Part shown: positions 23,811 to 33,781 of the stretch, piece after piece
Numbering within the stretch: position 1 is the first letter of the stretch
How the letters are laid out: every line of letters begins with the position of its first letter
Origin: Erysipelatoclostridium sp. AM42-17
GTDB lineage: Bacteria; Bacillota_I; Bacilli_A; Erysipelotrichales; Coprobacillaceae
Length of the DNA: 47,465 bases
Reading direction: 5' to 3'
NCBI RefSeq assembly: GCF_003480255.1
Contig: NZ_QUIN01000019.1
Span: forward strand, 1 to 47,465
Notes under the pieces: model-generated
Told to the model about the DNA's origin: nothing
Database searches by the model: none
Seen by the model: only the letters and a program-made list of their open reading frames with translations
Position numbers and translations under genes: made by a program

Positions 23811-24290
23811 ATGCCACAAAATAAAAGAGAAAGTATTATTTATTCAATTATTGTATGTTTTTTAATGGTTTTTGTAATGTCTATTTACAACGTGACACTT
23901 CATCATGGTGAATTGACTTTAGCGGTTGTCAAGGCAGCTTGGTTAGGTTTTCCGATTGGTTTTATTTTTGCTTTATTTTTTGATTTAGTTATTGTATCCA
24001 AAATAGCTAAAGGTTTTGCTTTTCGTTATCTAATCAAATCTCATGATAAACCACTTAAAATAGCAATTTGTATTTCATCATGTATGGTTGTTTGTATGGT
24101 CATTATCATGTCTTTATATGGTGCTTTAGAAGCTTGTGTTACAATGGGTCAATTTAATGCTTTACCTATTATTTGGTTAAGTAATATACCTAAAAATTTT
24201 ATTATGGCTTTACCATTACAGCTCATGATTGTAGGACCTGTTTCAAGAAAGGTGTTTCGTAGTTTATTTCCGCTTGGAACCGTAAAATAG
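23811..24290 (+). CDS. DUF2798 family membrane protein
   Basis: A 159-residue protein with four predicted transmembrane helices in two similar halves (IIYSIIVCFLMVFVMSIYN and AWLGFPIGFIFALFFDL; then IAICISSCMVVCMVIIMSLYG and IPKNFIMALPLQLMIVGP). VGPVSRKVF near the end and the paired-hairpin layout are typical of DUF2798. Function unknown. AAAGGGAGG lies 8 nt before the ATG. It is expressed behind a strong leader terminator (23753-23793), so it is probably induced conditionally. Confidence 0.8.
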   Translation: MPQNKRESIIYSIIVCFLMVFVMSIYNVTLHHGELTLAVVKAAWLGFPIGFIFALFFDLVIVSKIAKGFAFRYLIKSHDKPLKIAICISSCMVVCMVIIMSLYGALEACVTMGQFNALPIIWLSNIPKNFIMALPLQLMIVGPVSRKVFRSLFPLGTVK

Positions 24291-24307
24291 GACTTCAAAT
24301 TTGAACG

Positions 24308-24388
24308 GAGTTATTTAGGGGTTTATTTCGTTTTAAATATGTCTTTTTTATATAGCCATTATAACAATTTTATATAACAAAATAACTC
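24308..24388. repeat. Long-range inverted repeat upstream of the V-ATPase operon
   Basis: GAGTTATTT (24308-24316) pairs perfectly with AAATAACTC (24380-24388). Inside it TTATATA (near 24348) faces TATATAA (near 24371), so an AT-rich two-storey hairpin could form in the 255-nt gap. It may end the DUF2798 transcript or form part of the ATPase control region. Confidence 0.35.
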
Positions 24389-24433
24389 GATAACGGTTAC
24401 ATTATTTTATTTGGATATTCAAGTAAAATGTAG

Positions 24434-24462
24434 TTGAACTTTTAAAATAATGGGAGTAAACT
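24434..24462 (+). promoter_or_regulatory. Possible promoter of V-type ATPase operon
   Basis: TTGAAC (24434-24439), 17-nt spacer, TAAACT (24457-24462), about 80 nt before the first gene. The leader after it contains a 16-codon frame (24467-24517) without a convincing ribosome-binding site. Confidence 0.4.
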
Positions 24463-24545
24463 ACTAATGACAAAAATGAAAATACGCTATAGGATGCCAA
24501 TAATGAGCATTTTATAGGTGTCTGGAAATTTTAAAGGAGGGTTAC

Positions 24546-24857
24546 ATGATGGAAGATATTATTCAAAGATTAGTAGAAGTAGATCGTGAATGTGTCAAAC
24601 GTGTAGAAAGTGCAAAATTAAAGAAGAAAGATGCACAATCAAACATGAATGATAAGAAAGCTTCAATTTATGATGAGTATATTGAAGGTCAAAAAGAAGA
24701 AGTTGAAAAACATAAAAATGATTTGCTTGCTAAAAATAAAGATGAAGCCGCTAATCAAGAGAAAGAATATCTTGATTCGATGAACAAAATGGAGTCATTA
24801 TATCGTGAAAACAAAGATAAATGGGTTCAAGAAATAGTAGAAAGATGTTTAAAGTAA
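24546..24857 (+). CDS. V-type ATPase peripheral-stalk-like subunit (G/H, NtpF-like)
   Basis: A 103-residue, highly charged, almost wholly alpha-helical coiled-coil protein, without membrane segments. Small charged helical subunits in the first position of bacterial/archaeal V/A-type operons form the peripheral stalk with subunit E. Sequence alone is weak; operon position supports the call. AAGGAGG precedes two adjacent ATGs (24546 and 24549). It is first of ten closely spaced genes ending at 34390. Confidence 0.7.
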   Translation: MMEDIIQRLVEVDRECVKRVESAKLKKKDAQSNMNDKKASIYDEYIEGQKEEVEKHKNDLLAKNKDEAANQEKEYLDSMNKMESLYRENKDKWVQEIVERCLK

Positions 24858-24869
24858 GAAGGTGAAATA

Positions 24870-25901
24870 ATGTCATTATCTTCAAATGCATTATGCGCGA
24901 AGGCAAAGGCGATGTATGGTAACCGATTAACAGAAACTGTTTATAGTGATTTATCACGAAAGCTAACAGTTGGTGAAGCTGTCACTTACTTAAAAACACA
25001 AACACGTTATAGTGATGCTTTAAAAGATGTTAATGTGCGTAATGTGCATCGTGGACAAGTTGAATCTGCTTTAAATCGTGAGTATTTTGATCGATGTGCA
25101 AAGTTAATGAAGTATGCACCTCGTAAGAATCAAGATTTTTACTTATATCAATTTGCTAGTTTTGAAATTGACTTAATTATGGATAAAGTCATGTCTTTAG
25201 CCGCAAAGCAGAAGAATAGTTTTAATTTAGATATTCCAGATTATTTAAGTCATAAAACAAGTTTTAACTTATATGGTTTAATTAATATTGAAAGTTTTAA
25301 AGATTTGGTATTGTATTTAAAAGATACAAAGTATTATAAAGTATTAAAGGATTTTGATTTTTCATCACCAATTGATTTCAATGGTTTAGAGATGAAATTA
25401 CAAAAACTTTATTATGAAACAGCCATATCATCAATAAAGAATAACTTTTCTGGACGTACTAGAAAAGATTTACTTAATCTATTCTATACATCAATTGAGT
25501 TAAAAAACATTACTAAAATCTATCGTTATAAAAAGTATTTTAACGAAAGCGAAGAAGTTATTCGTCGATCATTATATTTGGAGTATTCACGCTTACCAAA
25601 AGAAATGATTGATAAACTTGTTTGTGCTTCGGGGGAAAAAGAAGTTTTAATGTTACTAGCACAATCAAAGTATAAATTATATGAGGATGATCGAGATTAT
25701 CCTTATATTGAATACTATATGGATAGTATTCAATATAACATTGCCAAAAGATATATGCGTTTTTCGGGATCTGCTCCACTTGTTTATATGACATATTGTA
25801 TTTTACTTAGAGTAGAAATCGATAACTTGAAACATATTATTGAAGGTATCCGTTATAATCGTGATCCATCAAGTATTGAAGAAACGTTAATTTATGCTTA
25901 A
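24870..25901 (+). CDS. ntpC: V-type ATPase subunit C (d-like)
   Basis: A 343-residue soluble, helical protein of the vATP-synt_AC39 family. This subunit couples the central stalk to the membrane rotor ring. It shows the three-fold internal pattern of the family (CAKAKAMYGNRLTETVYSDL; then FASFEIDLIMDKVMSL; then YNIAKRYMRFSGSAPLVYMT and RVEIDNLKHIIEGIRYN at the C-terminus). It starts 13 nt after the stalk gene and ends 15 nt before the first subunit I gene, the order seen in compact Bacillota operons. Confidence 0.88.
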   Translation: MSLSSNALCAKAKAMYGNRLTETVYSDLSRKLTVGEAVTYLKTQTRYSDALKDVNVRNVHRGQVESALNREYFDRCAKLMKYAPRKNQDFYLYQFASFEIDLIMDKVMSLAAKQKNSFNLDIPDYLSHKTSFNLYGLINIESFKDLVLYLKDTKYYKVLKDFDFSSPIDFNGLEMKLQKLYYETAISSIKNNFSGRTRKDLLNLFYTSIELKNITKIYRYKKYFNESEEVIRRSLYLEYSRLPKEMIDKLVCASGEKEVLMLLAQSKYKLYEDDRDYPYIEYYMDSIQYNIAKRYMRFSGSAPLVYMTYCILLRVEIDNLKHIIEGIRYNRDPSSIEETLIYA

Positions 25902-25915
25902 GGGAGGTATTGTGG

Positions 25916-27274
25916 ATGGCAGTTGTACAAACACATTTATATAATATTTCATTTGAACAACAAGATTTAATGAAAGTATTATTTAGAATGACAAAATTAA
26001 AAAAGGATGTATTTCCTCAAGATTCTAAAAAGATTGTCAATAAAGTTAAAGGTGTTTCAGTAATGGATGGAAGCAATCCTTACAATGAACCTTTAGATGA
26101 TTTACTTAGAATTTTTGGTGAATTGAATATTGAACAAAAAGTAGGTCAATATCATGAAGAAGAAATTGATTTAAATGAAGTTAAATCAATGATTGATGAA
26201 GTTGAACAACAATATGAATCAATTCTTCAAATTAAAGAAAATCTTGAAACAGAATGTCAAGAAAATAAAGAAGCTGTAATTCTTTTAAATCATTTAAAGA
26301 AATCAAATATTTCTTTAGATGATTTAGAAAATACACATTATATAACAGTTCGTTTTGGACGTTTACCAATTAGCCAAGTTGAAAAGATTAAATATTTTAA
26401 AGATTACATGTTTATTTATCATGAATTACATCGTACTAAAAACCATTTATGGTTAGTGTATTGTGGAATGACTGATAAGATGAGTGAAATTGATAATATT
26501 TTCTATTCAATGGGATTTAAAGAAAATGTCTTACCAGAATTTGCTCATGGTAAATTTGAAGAAGCTATTCAAGAATTAGACAATGAACAAACAAATATGG
26601 AAAAATTCATTGAAGAAGCAAATGGAAAACTTGAAAAACTTGCAAATCAGTATAAAGATCAATTAAATCAAACATATACAATCGTGTATCACTTAAAACA
26701 TTTATATGATCAATGCCAATATGTTGTAGATTTTTCACATAAAGATGCTATTTATGCATTCAGTGATTTTGATGCAACTCAAATGCAAGCAAAATTAAAA
26801 GATATTCAAAGTATCCAAATTCATGAATTACCAGTTAATATTTATCAAGAAAGAGATATTATTAGCCCAGTAATTTTAAGAAATAATCGTGTTTTTGCTC
26901 CATTTGAAAATCTGTTAACAGCACAGATTGGTGATACATTTGATCCAACAACAGTTGTTGCCTTATCATTAATGATTTCAGCAGCACTATTAATTGGTGA
27001 TTTTGGAGTAGGACTTGTTCTTATTATTTTAGGATATTTGTTAGGTAAAAATAAAAACCATTTTTCAGGTATTTTAAAGAGAATGGGCGCTGCGATTTTT
27101 GTAGGTGGATTGATTGAAGGAAGTATCTTCTATTCAAAACATCTTTATCCAGCATTATTTACAATGCCTTTAGATCGTGTTCATTTGTTTATGTTATTTG
27201 TTTTATTTAATGTAATCGTGGTTGTGATTTTAATTATCATTAAGAAGTTAACAAGAAAAACAATAAAAATATAA
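25916..27274 (+). CDS. V-type ATPase subunit I-like protein, half-length paralogue
   Basis: A 452-residue protein. Residues ~1-310 match the cytoplasmic arm of subunit I, including ITVRFGRLPISQVEKIKYF (the neighbour has QVRFGKIPNSNVGKLEFYE) and LPEFAHGKFEEAI. The membrane part starts like the true subunit (DPTTVVALSLMISAALLIGDFGVG beside DPTLLVALSYTLLFGIMFGDLGQG) but stops after about four helices. It therefore lacks the C-terminal helices that carry the essential proton-path arginine. The stop is followed after 12 nt by the full-length gene. The ATG at 25916 has GGGAGG 8 nt upstream; an upstream TTG was rejected. The reading frame is clean and codon use matches its neighbours, so it seems functional. 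Confidence 0.85.
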   Translation: MAVVQTHLYNISFEQQDLMKVLFRMTKLKKDVFPQDSKKIVNKVKGVSVMDGSNPYNEPLDDLLRIFGELNIEQKVGQYHEEEIDLNEVKSMIDEVEQQYESILQIKENLETECQENKEAVILLNHLKKSNISLDDLENTHYITVRFGRLPISQVEKIKYFKDYMFIYHELHRTKNHLWLVYCGMTDKMSEIDNIFYSMGFKENVLPEFAHGKFEEAIQELDNEQTNMEKFIEEANGKLEKLANQYKDQLNQTYTIVYHLKHLYDQCQYVVDFSHKDAIYAFSDFDATQMQAKLKDIQSIQIHELPVNIYQERDIISPVILRNNRVFAPFENLLTAQIGDTFDPTTVVALSLMISAALLIGDFGVGLVLIILGYLLGKNKNHFSGILKRMGAAIFVGGLIEGSIFYSKHLYPALFTMPLDRVHLFMLFVLFNVIVVVILIIIKKLTRKTIKI

Positions 27275-27286
27275 AGGAGGGATACA

Positions 27287-29176
27287 ATGGCAATTACAAA
27301 GTTAAACTTAGTCAATGTTGATTTCAATAAAGACTGTTATAACTCAGTATTATTGAAATTATATAATCATGATGATTTTCATCCTGAACTTGCATCTAAG
27401 TTTACTGATAGTGTTGCAGGACTTACAGTTTATAATAAAGATAATCTTTATGAAGAATTGTTAGTGCGTATTCAAGAAATGACTGAAAAGTATCATTTTC
27501 AAGCACAAACAGTAAAAACTGAAAGTAATCAGTTGAATGTTGTTAAAGTTAAAGAATTCTTGGATGATTTATTTCTTGATATTGATCGAATTGATGCTGT
27601 TAAAGAACAGTTATTAGCGATGATTAAAGAAAATGATGATGCTATCGTACAACTTAGGCATGTTGCTGGTTTGGATGTCAATTTTGATGATTTATTTAGT
27701 TGTCAGTATCTACAAGTCAGATTTGGTAAAATTCCTAATAGTAATGTTGGAAAATTAGAGTTTTATGAATCACTACCATTTGTTTACAAATCATTTGAAA
27801 TGGATGAGCGCTATACTTGGTGTATGTATATTACAACACCAGGAGATGCACCTGAGGTAGACAATGTCTTTACTTCACTTTACTTTGAACGTATTCATAT
27901 TCCTGAATTCATTCATGGTGAAGCAGATTTAGCGATTGCAGAAATCCAAGATGAAACAAATTCAGCAAAAGAACATAGTGTACAGTTACAAAAAAGAATA
28001 GATAAGATTATTAGTGATAATATAGATGAAGTGAATCGTATTTATACGATTGCCAGTGAATTAAATTCAGTCTATATTATGCAAAAGTATATTGTAGTTA
28101 TGGGAGATAAACTTACAGTTACAGGATTTGTTCCTGCTAAAAAAGTTGATGCTTTTAAAAATGATTTTGAAAGTATTGGTAATGTTCATGTAGAAGTTCT
28201 TCCAGCTACATCAGATGTTCGTTTAGAACCACCTACATTATTAAAGAATTCTTGGTTTGCAAGACCATTTAGAATGTTCGTAGAAATGTATGGTGTACCA
28301 AAATACAATGATGTTGATCCTACTTTATTAGTAGCGTTATCTTATACATTGTTATTTGGTATTATGTTTGGCGATTTAGGTCAAGGTATTTTATTATCAA
28401 TTGTAGGCTTTGTTGCTTATAAGAAATTTAACTTAGAATTAGGTGCAGTAGGAATGCGTTTAGGTATTTCTAGTGCTTTCTTTGGAATTATCTTTGGTTC
28501 GGTATTTGGTAGTGAAGAAATACTGATTCCAATGTTTAACGCGATGTCACCTGAAAATACAATGACGTTATTAATGGCGGCTATTGGTTTAGGTGTTGTC
28601 TTGATTTTGATTTCAATGATTTTCAATGTTGTTTTGAATTTTAAGAAGAAAAACATTGGTGAAGCATTGTTAAGTCAAAATGGTATTTGCGGGGTAACAT
28701 TCTATGTTGCAGTTATTGTTGCTGTTGTTGGAATGTTTACCGGATTAAATATTGTTAATGCGTTATATGTGATTGTATTTATCGTGATTCCTATTTTCTT
28801 AATTTTCTTAAAGGAACCACTTATTAGAAAATTTGAAGAACATCAACCAATGTTCCCAAATGGATTTGGTGCATTCTTTGTTGAAGGTTTCTTTGAATTA
28901 TTTGAAGTAGTATTATCTTTTATCACAAATACGATGTCATTCTTACGTGTTGGTGGGTTCGTTTTATCCCATGCCGGAATGATGTTAGTTGTTTATACAC
29001 TTGCCGGAATGTTCGGTAGTATTGGTGAACTGGTTGTTATCATTTTAGGTAACATCTTTGTTATGTGTTTAGAGGGAATGATCGTTGGTATTCAAGTCTT
29101 ACGTCTTGAATTCTATGAAATGTTCTCAAGATATTATGAGGGAAATGGTATCCCATTTAAAACGATTAAAGAGTAA
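27287..29176 (+). CDS. ntpI: V-type ATPase subunit I (a-subunit)
   Basis: A 629-residue subunit I, with an N-terminal cytoplasmic arm (to residue ~340) and a C-terminal domain of seven or eight helices. It forms the ion half-channels next to the K ring. The essential Arg is visible at residue ~554 in SFLRVGGFVLSHAGMM, aligned with the SYLRLWALSLAHA motif of the eukaryotic a-subunit. Other family stretches are FGIMFGDLGQG and FFEGFFELFEVVLSFITNT-like segments. AAAGGAGGG precedes the ATG. It follows its own half-length paralogue and leads into the K gene after 18 nt. Confidence 0.95.
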   Translation: MAITKLNLVNVDFNKDCYNSVLLKLYNHDDFHPELASKFTDSVAGLTVYNKDNLYEELLVRIQEMTEKYHFQAQTVKTESNQLNVVKVKEFLDDLFLDIDRIDAVKEQLLAMIKENDDAIVQLRHVAGLDVNFDDLFSCQYLQVRFGKIPNSNVGKLEFYESLPFVYKSFEMDERYTWCMYITTPGDAPEVDNVFTSLYFERIHIPEFIHGEADLAIAEIQDETNSAKEHSVQLQKRIDKIISDNIDEVNRIYTIASELNSVYIMQKYIVVMGDKLTVTGFVPAKKVDAFKNDFESIGNVHVEVLPATSDVRLEPPTLLKNSWFARPFRMFVEMYGVPKYNDVDPTLLVALSYTLLFGIMFGDLGQGILLSIVGFVAYKKFNLELGAVGMRLGISSAFFGIIFGSVFGSEEILIPMFNAMSPENTMTLLMAAIGLGVVLILISMIFNVVLNFKKKNIGEALLSQNGICGVTFYVAVIVAVVGMFTGLNIVNALYVIVFIVIPIFLIFLKEPLIRKFEEHQPMFPNGFGAFFVEGFFELFEVVLSFITNTMSFLRVGGFVLSHAGMMLVVYTLAGMFGSIGELVVIILGNIFVMCLEGMIVGIQVLRLEFYEMFSRYYEGNGIPFKTIKE

Positions 29177-29194
29177 TTTTAGGAGGATTTTATC

Positions 29195-29629
29195 ATGACA
29201 GTTTTAGAAATTTTAGTACCATTATATATCGTTGTATTATTATCATTACCATTAGTAAAAGTATTTACAGGAAAAGCTTCTGTAAAACAAGCAAAAACAA
29301 GATTAGCTTTACACATTAGTGGATTTGCTGGTGCTGTATTATTAACATTAGCTTTAGCTATGTCTGGATCAAGCGTATTCGCTGCAAGTGGTGTTGCATC
29401 AATTACAGGAACTATCGCTCAAGGTTTAGGATTCTTAGCTGCATCTTTATCAACTGGTTTCTCTGCATTAGGCGCAGGTATTGCCGTAGCAGCTGCTGCT
29501 CCTGCTGCAATTGGAGCATTCTCTGAAAATGAAAAGAACTTTGGTAAATCATTAATCTTCGTAGCCTTAGGTGAAGGGGTTGCTATCTATGGTTTATTAA
29601 TCTCTATCTTAATTATCAATAAAATCTAG
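29195..29629 (+). CDS. ntpK: V-type ATPase subunit K (membrane rotor, c-subunit)
   Basis: A 144-residue rotor-ring proteolipid with four hydrophobic segments. The ion-binding Glu127 lies in the last helix in VALGEGVAIYGLLISIL, preceded by the glycine-rich helix GLGFLAASLSTGFSALGAGIAV and the AAPAAIGAFSENEKNFGKSL loop. Only one ring carboxylate is present in the double hairpin, as in other V-type c-subunits. The glutamines of the Enterococcus hirae Na+ site are not obvious, so H+ versus Na+ cannot be settled. The N-terminal half looks like a signal/anchor segment. GGAGG lies before the ATG. Confidence 0.93.
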   Translation: MTVLEILVPLYIVVLLSLPLVKVFTGKASVKQAKTRLALHISGFAGAVLLTLALAMSGSSVFAASGVASITGTIAQGLGFLAASLSTGFSALGAGIAVAAAAPAAIGAFSENEKNFGKSLIFVALGEGVAIYGLLISILIINKI

Positions 29630-29643
29630 AAAGAGCTGGTAAT

Positions 29644-29952
29644 ATGAAATTTTATCTAATTAGCGATAACATCGATACGCAAATTGGATTACGTTTAGTT
29701 GGTATTGAAGGTGAAGTTGTTCATAAAAGAAGAGAATTCTTAGAATTATTAGAAGAAAAACTTAAAGATAACACAATTGGTATTATCTTAATTACAACTA
29801 AATTAATTGAATTAGCACCAGATGTTATTTCTGAAATCAAACTGAAACAACAAAAACCATTGCTTGTAGAAATACCTGACCGTCATGGGGACAGCAAAAT
29901 TGGTGAAACCATTGATAGGTATGTCTCTGAAGCAATTGGTGTGAAGTTATAG
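29644..29952 (+). CDS. ntpG: V-type ATPase subunit F
   Basis: A 102-residue Rossmann-like protein of the ATP-synt_F family, part of the central rotor stalk with subunit D. ISDNIDTQIGLRLVGIEG is the usual opening, IGIILITTKLIELAPD is the central strand and helix, and PLLVEIPDRHG is the conserved middle. It is named NtpG by Enterococcus convention. The ribosome-binding site is weak (AGAGCTGG). The gene lies between the K and E genes with 11-15 nt gaps. Confidence 0.9.
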   Translation: MKFYLISDNIDTQIGLRLVGIEGEVVHKRREFLELLEEKLKDNTIGIILITTKLIELAPDVISEIKLKQQKPLLVEIPDRHGDSKIGETIDRYVSEAIGVKL

Positions 29953-29963
29953 GAGATGACGCT

Positions 29964-30560
29964 ATGCAAAGTAAAGAACAAATCTTTCTTTATATGAAAG
30001 AAGAAATTGAAAGACTTGCTAAAAAAGAAGAAGAACAAATTCTTAGCGAAGCTAAAGAGTTAGAACAAGAAGCATATGAATCAATGAAAGCTGAAGCTAA
30101 AGCAGATGCAAGTGCTCAATTAAATAAAGAATTAGCTGAAATTTCATCACAAGCAAGTGTTGAAGCTGCAGCTAATCTTGAAACAAGAACAAAACAATTA
30201 GTTGAAAAAAGAGATGGTTTTGTAGCTGATATTTTTAATGAAGCAAAAGAAAAATTAGTTTCTTTTGCTTCAGGAAATGAATATCATGATTATTTAGTTA
30301 ATCGTGTCAGTGCAGTTTCTAAAGAATATCAAATGGAAAACTGTGTTTTAAAAGTAAGAGAAGCAGATCAAGCTTTAAAAGATGAATTAGTTAAAGCTTA
30401 TCAATTACCAGTTGAAGTAGAAGTAAGTCAAGATATTTTAATTGGTGGATTTATTTTAGAAAACAAGACAACACATGTTGTTGTGGATGAATCATTAGAT
30501 TTTGCGTTAGAAAGCCAAAAAGATTGGTTTTATAAAACATCAGGATTAATGATCAGATAG
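29964..30560 (+). CDS. ntpE: V-type ATPase subunit E
   Basis: A 198-residue peripheral stalk subunit. The first ~110 residues are a long charged helix (EEEQILSEAKELEQEAYES and onward), and the C-terminal globular domain ends in IGGFILENKTTHVVVDESLDF, the vATP-synt_E signature. It forms the stator with the small helical first gene. AGGAGATG precedes the ATG. Confidence 0.9.
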   Translation: MQSKEQIFLYMKEEIERLAKKEEEQILSEAKELEQEAYESMKAEAKADASAQLNKELAEISSQASVEAAANLETRTKQLVEKRDGFVADIFNEAKEKLVSFASGNEYHDYLVNRVSAVSKEYQMENCVLKVREADQALKDELVKAYQLPVEVEVSQDILIGGFILENKTTHVVVDESLDFALESQKDWFYKTSGLMIR

Positions 30561-30572
30561 GGAGGTTAATCA

Positions 30573-32324
30573 ATGAGTGAAAATGTAATTTATTCAATTA
30601 ACGGACCTGTTGTAAAAGTAAAAAATGCCTCATCATTTTCAATGTTGGAAATGGTCTATGTAGGTCATGCTAAATTAATGGGGGAAGTTATTTCTATTTC
30701 TGATCAATTTACAACGATTCAGGTATATGAAACAACAACTGGTTTAAAACCAGGAGAACCAGTTATTTCAACGGGTTCACCAATTTGTGCGACATTAGGT
30801 CCAGGAATCTTACGTAATATCTTTGATGGGATTGAAAGACCATTAAAAGCTATTGCTGAACAATCAGGTGCTTTTATTGAAGCAGGTAGTGATGTTGATT
30901 CTTTAGATGTCGGTGCACTTTGGGATGTAACAGTAACAGTTAAAGTTGGTGATCAAGTAAAAGGTGGAGATGTTTATGCAACATGTCCTGAAACTGACTT
31001 AATTGTTCATAAATGTATGATTGCTCCAGGATTAAAAGGAACAGTCGTAGAAGTTAAAGAAAATGGAAAATATACAGTTAATGATTGGGTAGTGAAAGTA
31101 CAAGATGAACAAGGAAATGTTCATGAATGTACATTATGTCAAAAATGGCCAATTAAAACACCTCGTCCTATCAATGAACGTTTACCTATCTCTATTCCTT
31201 TAGTAACTGGTCAACGTGTTATTGATACATTATTCCCAATTGCTAAAGGTGGAACAGCAGCCATTCCAGGTGGATTTGGTACTGGTAAAACAATGACACA
31301 ACACCAAATTGCTAAATGGTGTGATGCAGATATTATCGTTTATGTTGGTTGTGGAGAACGTGGTAACGAAATGACTCAAGTACTTGAAGAGTTCAGTGAA
31401 TTAATTGACCCTAAGAGTGGTAAACCATTAACTGATCGTACTGTATTAATTGCGAATACATCAAACATGCCAGTTGCGGCACGTGAAGCAAGTATTTATA
31501 CTGGAGTTACTTTAGCTGAATATTATCGTGATATGGGATATCATGTTGCTATCATGGCAGATTCAACTTCTCGTTGGGCAGAAGCTTTACGTGAAATTTC
31601 TGGTCGTCTAGAAGAAATGCCAGCTGAAGAAGGATTCCCAGCATACTTACCATCACGTTTATCTCAATTCTATGAACGTGCTGGATATATGAAAAACTTA
31701 AATGGAACAGAAGGTTCAGTATCAATCATTGGTGCCGTATCACCACAAGGGGCTGACTTCTCTGAACCAGTAACTCAAAATACAAAACGTTTCGTAAGAT
31801 GTTTCTGGGCGTTAGATAAAGCATTAGCTTATGCTCGTCACTATTTTGCGATTAACTGGACACAATCATATAGTGATTATGTTTATGATTTAGAAAAATG
31901 GTATGATAAAAATGTTGGTCCTAAGTTTGTTAGTGACCGTCAAGAACTTTCATATATTTTAGCTGAAGAAGCTAAATTAAATGAAATTGTTAAATTAATG
32001 GGTCCTGATGTATTACCTGAAGATCAAAAGTTAATTATGGAAATTGCTAAAGTCGTTCGTGTTGGATATCTTCAACAAAATGCTTTCCATAAAGATGATA
32101 CTTATGTACCTATGGAAAAACAATTAAAGATGATGGAAGTTATCCTATATTTAAATAAAAAATGTCAAGAAGCTGTAGCACAAGGTAAAGTCGTTCGTGC
32201 TATTAGTGAAACAGGTATCTTTGAACAAGTTATTAAAATGAAATATGATATTCCAAATGATCATATTGAAAAATTAGATACTTATTATCATGATATTGAT
32301 GAAGCAGTAAAATCTGTAGCGTAG
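30573..32324 (+). CDS. ntpA: V-type ATPase catalytic subunit A
   Basis: A 583-residue ATP-hydrolysing/synthesising subunit. It has the N-terminal beta-barrel, the A-type 'non-homologous' insertion (residues ~115-190), then the P-loop [14 protein letters not shown] near residue 232, the catalytic Glu region GCGERGNEM, and [27 protein letters not shown] as Walker B and arm. [20 protein letters not shown] is also typical. GGGAGG lies before the ATG. The sequence is complete. Confidence 0.98.
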   Translation: MSENVIYSINGPVVKVKNASSFSMLEMVYVGHAKLMGEVISISDQFTTIQVYETTTGLKPGEPVISTGSPICATLGPGILRNIFDGIERPLKAIAEQSGAFIEAGSDVDSLDVGALWDVTVTVKVGDQVKGGDVYATCPETDLIVHKCMIAPGLKGTVVEVKENGKYTVNDWVVKVQDEQGNVHECTLCQKWPIKTPRPINERLPISIPLVTGQRVIDTLFPIAKGGTAAIPGGFGTGKTMTQHQIAKWCDADIIVYVGCGERGNEMTQVLEEFSELIDPKSGKPLTDRTVLIANTSNMPVAAREASIYTGVTLAEYYRDMGYHVAIMADSTSRWAEALREISGRLEEMPAEEGFPAYLPSRLSQFYERAGYMKNLNGTEGSVSIIGAVSPQGADFSEPVTQNTKRFVRCFWALDKALAYARHYFAINWTQSYSDYVYDLEKWYDKNVGPKFVSDRQELSYILAEEAKLNEIVKLMGPDVLPEDQKLIMEIAKVVRVGYLQQNAFHKDDTYVPMEKQLKMMEVILYLNKKCQEAVAQGKVVRAISETGIFEQVIKMKYDIPNDHIEKLDTYYHDIDEAVKSVA

Positions 32325-32336
32325 GGAGGAATGATG

Positions 32337-33779
32337 ATGGCACTACAATATGTAGGATTAAATGAAATTAATGGATCATTAGTCGTTTTAGACCACGTTA
32401 AAGGGGCTTCATACGATGAAATGGTTGAAATCCAATTAAATAATGGAACAACACGTTCAGGACGTATTGTTCAAATTGAAGGAGAAAAAGTCGTTGTCCA
32501 AGTATTTGAAGGAACAAACGAATTATCTCTAGAAAATACAAAAACAAGATTACTTGGTAGACCAATGGAATTACCTGTATCTAAAGAAATCTTAGGAAGA
32601 ATCTTTAATGGTGCAGGTAGACCAATTGATGGTTTAGGAGAAATCTATGCAGAAGAAATGATGGATATTAATGGTTTACCATTAAATCCAGTAAGCCGTG
32701 TTTATCCACGTAACTATATTAATACTGGTATTTCTTCTATTGACTGTTTGGCTACACTTATTCGTGGACAAAAGTTACCAATCTTCTCAGGATCTGGTTT
32801 ACCACATGACCGTTTAGCAGTACAAATTGTTAAACAAGCAAAGGTTGCTGATGAATCAGGTAAAGGTTTCGCAATTGTCTTTGCAGCTATGGGGGTTACT
32901 AATGACGTAGCAAACTACTTCAAACGTAGTTTTAAAGAAGCCGGAGTTATGGAAAGAGTTGTTATGTTCTTAAATCTTTCTAATGACCCAATTATCGAAC
33001 GTACTTTAACACCACGTTGTGCATTAACTGCAGCTGAATATTTAGCTTATAAACAAGATATGCACGTTCTTGTTATTTATACTGACGTGACTTCATATTG
33101 TGAAGCATTACGTGAATTCTCTTCAAGTAAGGGTGAAATTCCTGGTCGTAAAGGTTATCCAGGATACTTATATTCAGACTTAGCTTCTTTATATGAAAGA
33201 GCTGGAATTATTAAGGATGCAAAAGGATCAGTAACACAAATTCCAATCCTTACAATGCCTAACAATGACATTACTCATCCGGTGCCAGACTTAACTGGAT
33301 ATATTACAGAAGGACAAATTTCATTAAGTGCTGAATTAAATTCTGCTGGTATTTATCCACCAGTTGATGTTTTACCATCATTATCACGTTTAATGAAAGA
33401 TGGTATTGGTGAAGGTTATACCCGTAGTGATCACCAAGACATCGCAAACCAATTATTTGCATGTTATGCTCATGTACAAGATGTTAAATCATTAACATCG
33501 GTAATTGGTGAAGATGAATTATCACCATTAGATAAACAATATTTATCATTTGGTAAATTATTTGAAGAATACTTCTTAAATCAAGGTTTTGATTCTAACC
33601 GTTCAATTGAAGAAACATTAGATTTAGGATGGGATTTAGTTTCTGTACTTCCAAGAGAAGCATTAGATCGTCTAGATAACAAATTACTAGATGAATTTTA
33701 TGATCATGAAAAAGCTGTTATGCGCTTTAATATTAAAGAGAAAAAGATTATTAAAGAATTACAAGAAACAGGTGATTAA
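32337..33779 (+). CDS. ntpB: V-type ATPase non-catalytic subunit B
   Basis: A ~480-residue regulatory nucleotide-binding subunit. [17 protein letters not shown] replaces the P-loop, as in all B subunits. [18 protein letters not shown] and [35 protein letters not shown] follow, and [22 protein letters not shown] is the signature region. Three ATGs run in tandem; the third (32337) gives a 7-nt spacer from GGGAGG and matches the usual MALxYVGL start. It is 12 nt after subunit A. Confidence 0.97.
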   Translation: MALQYVGLNEINGSLVVLDHVKGASYDEMVEIQLNNGTTRSGRIVQIEGEKVVVQVFEGTNELSLENTKTRLLGRPMELPVSKEILGRIFNGAGRPIDGLGEIYAEEMMDINGLPLNPVSRVYPRNYINTGISSIDCLATLIRGQKLPIFSGSGLPHDRLAVQIVKQAKVADESGKGFAIVFAAMGVTNDVANYFKRSFKEAGVMERVVMFLNLSNDPIIERTLTPRCALTAAEYLAYKQDMHVLVIYTDVTSYCEALREFSSSKGEIPGRKGYPGYLYSDLASLYERAGIIKDAKGSVTQIPILTMPNNDITHPVPDLTGYITEGQISLSAELNSAGIYPPVDVLPSLSRLMKDGIGEGYTRSDHQDIANQLFACYAHVQDVKSLTSVIGEDELSPLDKQYLSFGKLFEEYFLNQGFDSNRSIEETLDLGWDLVSVLPREALDRLDNKLLDEFYDHEKAVMRFNIKEKKIIKELQETGD

Positions 33780-33781
33780 TC

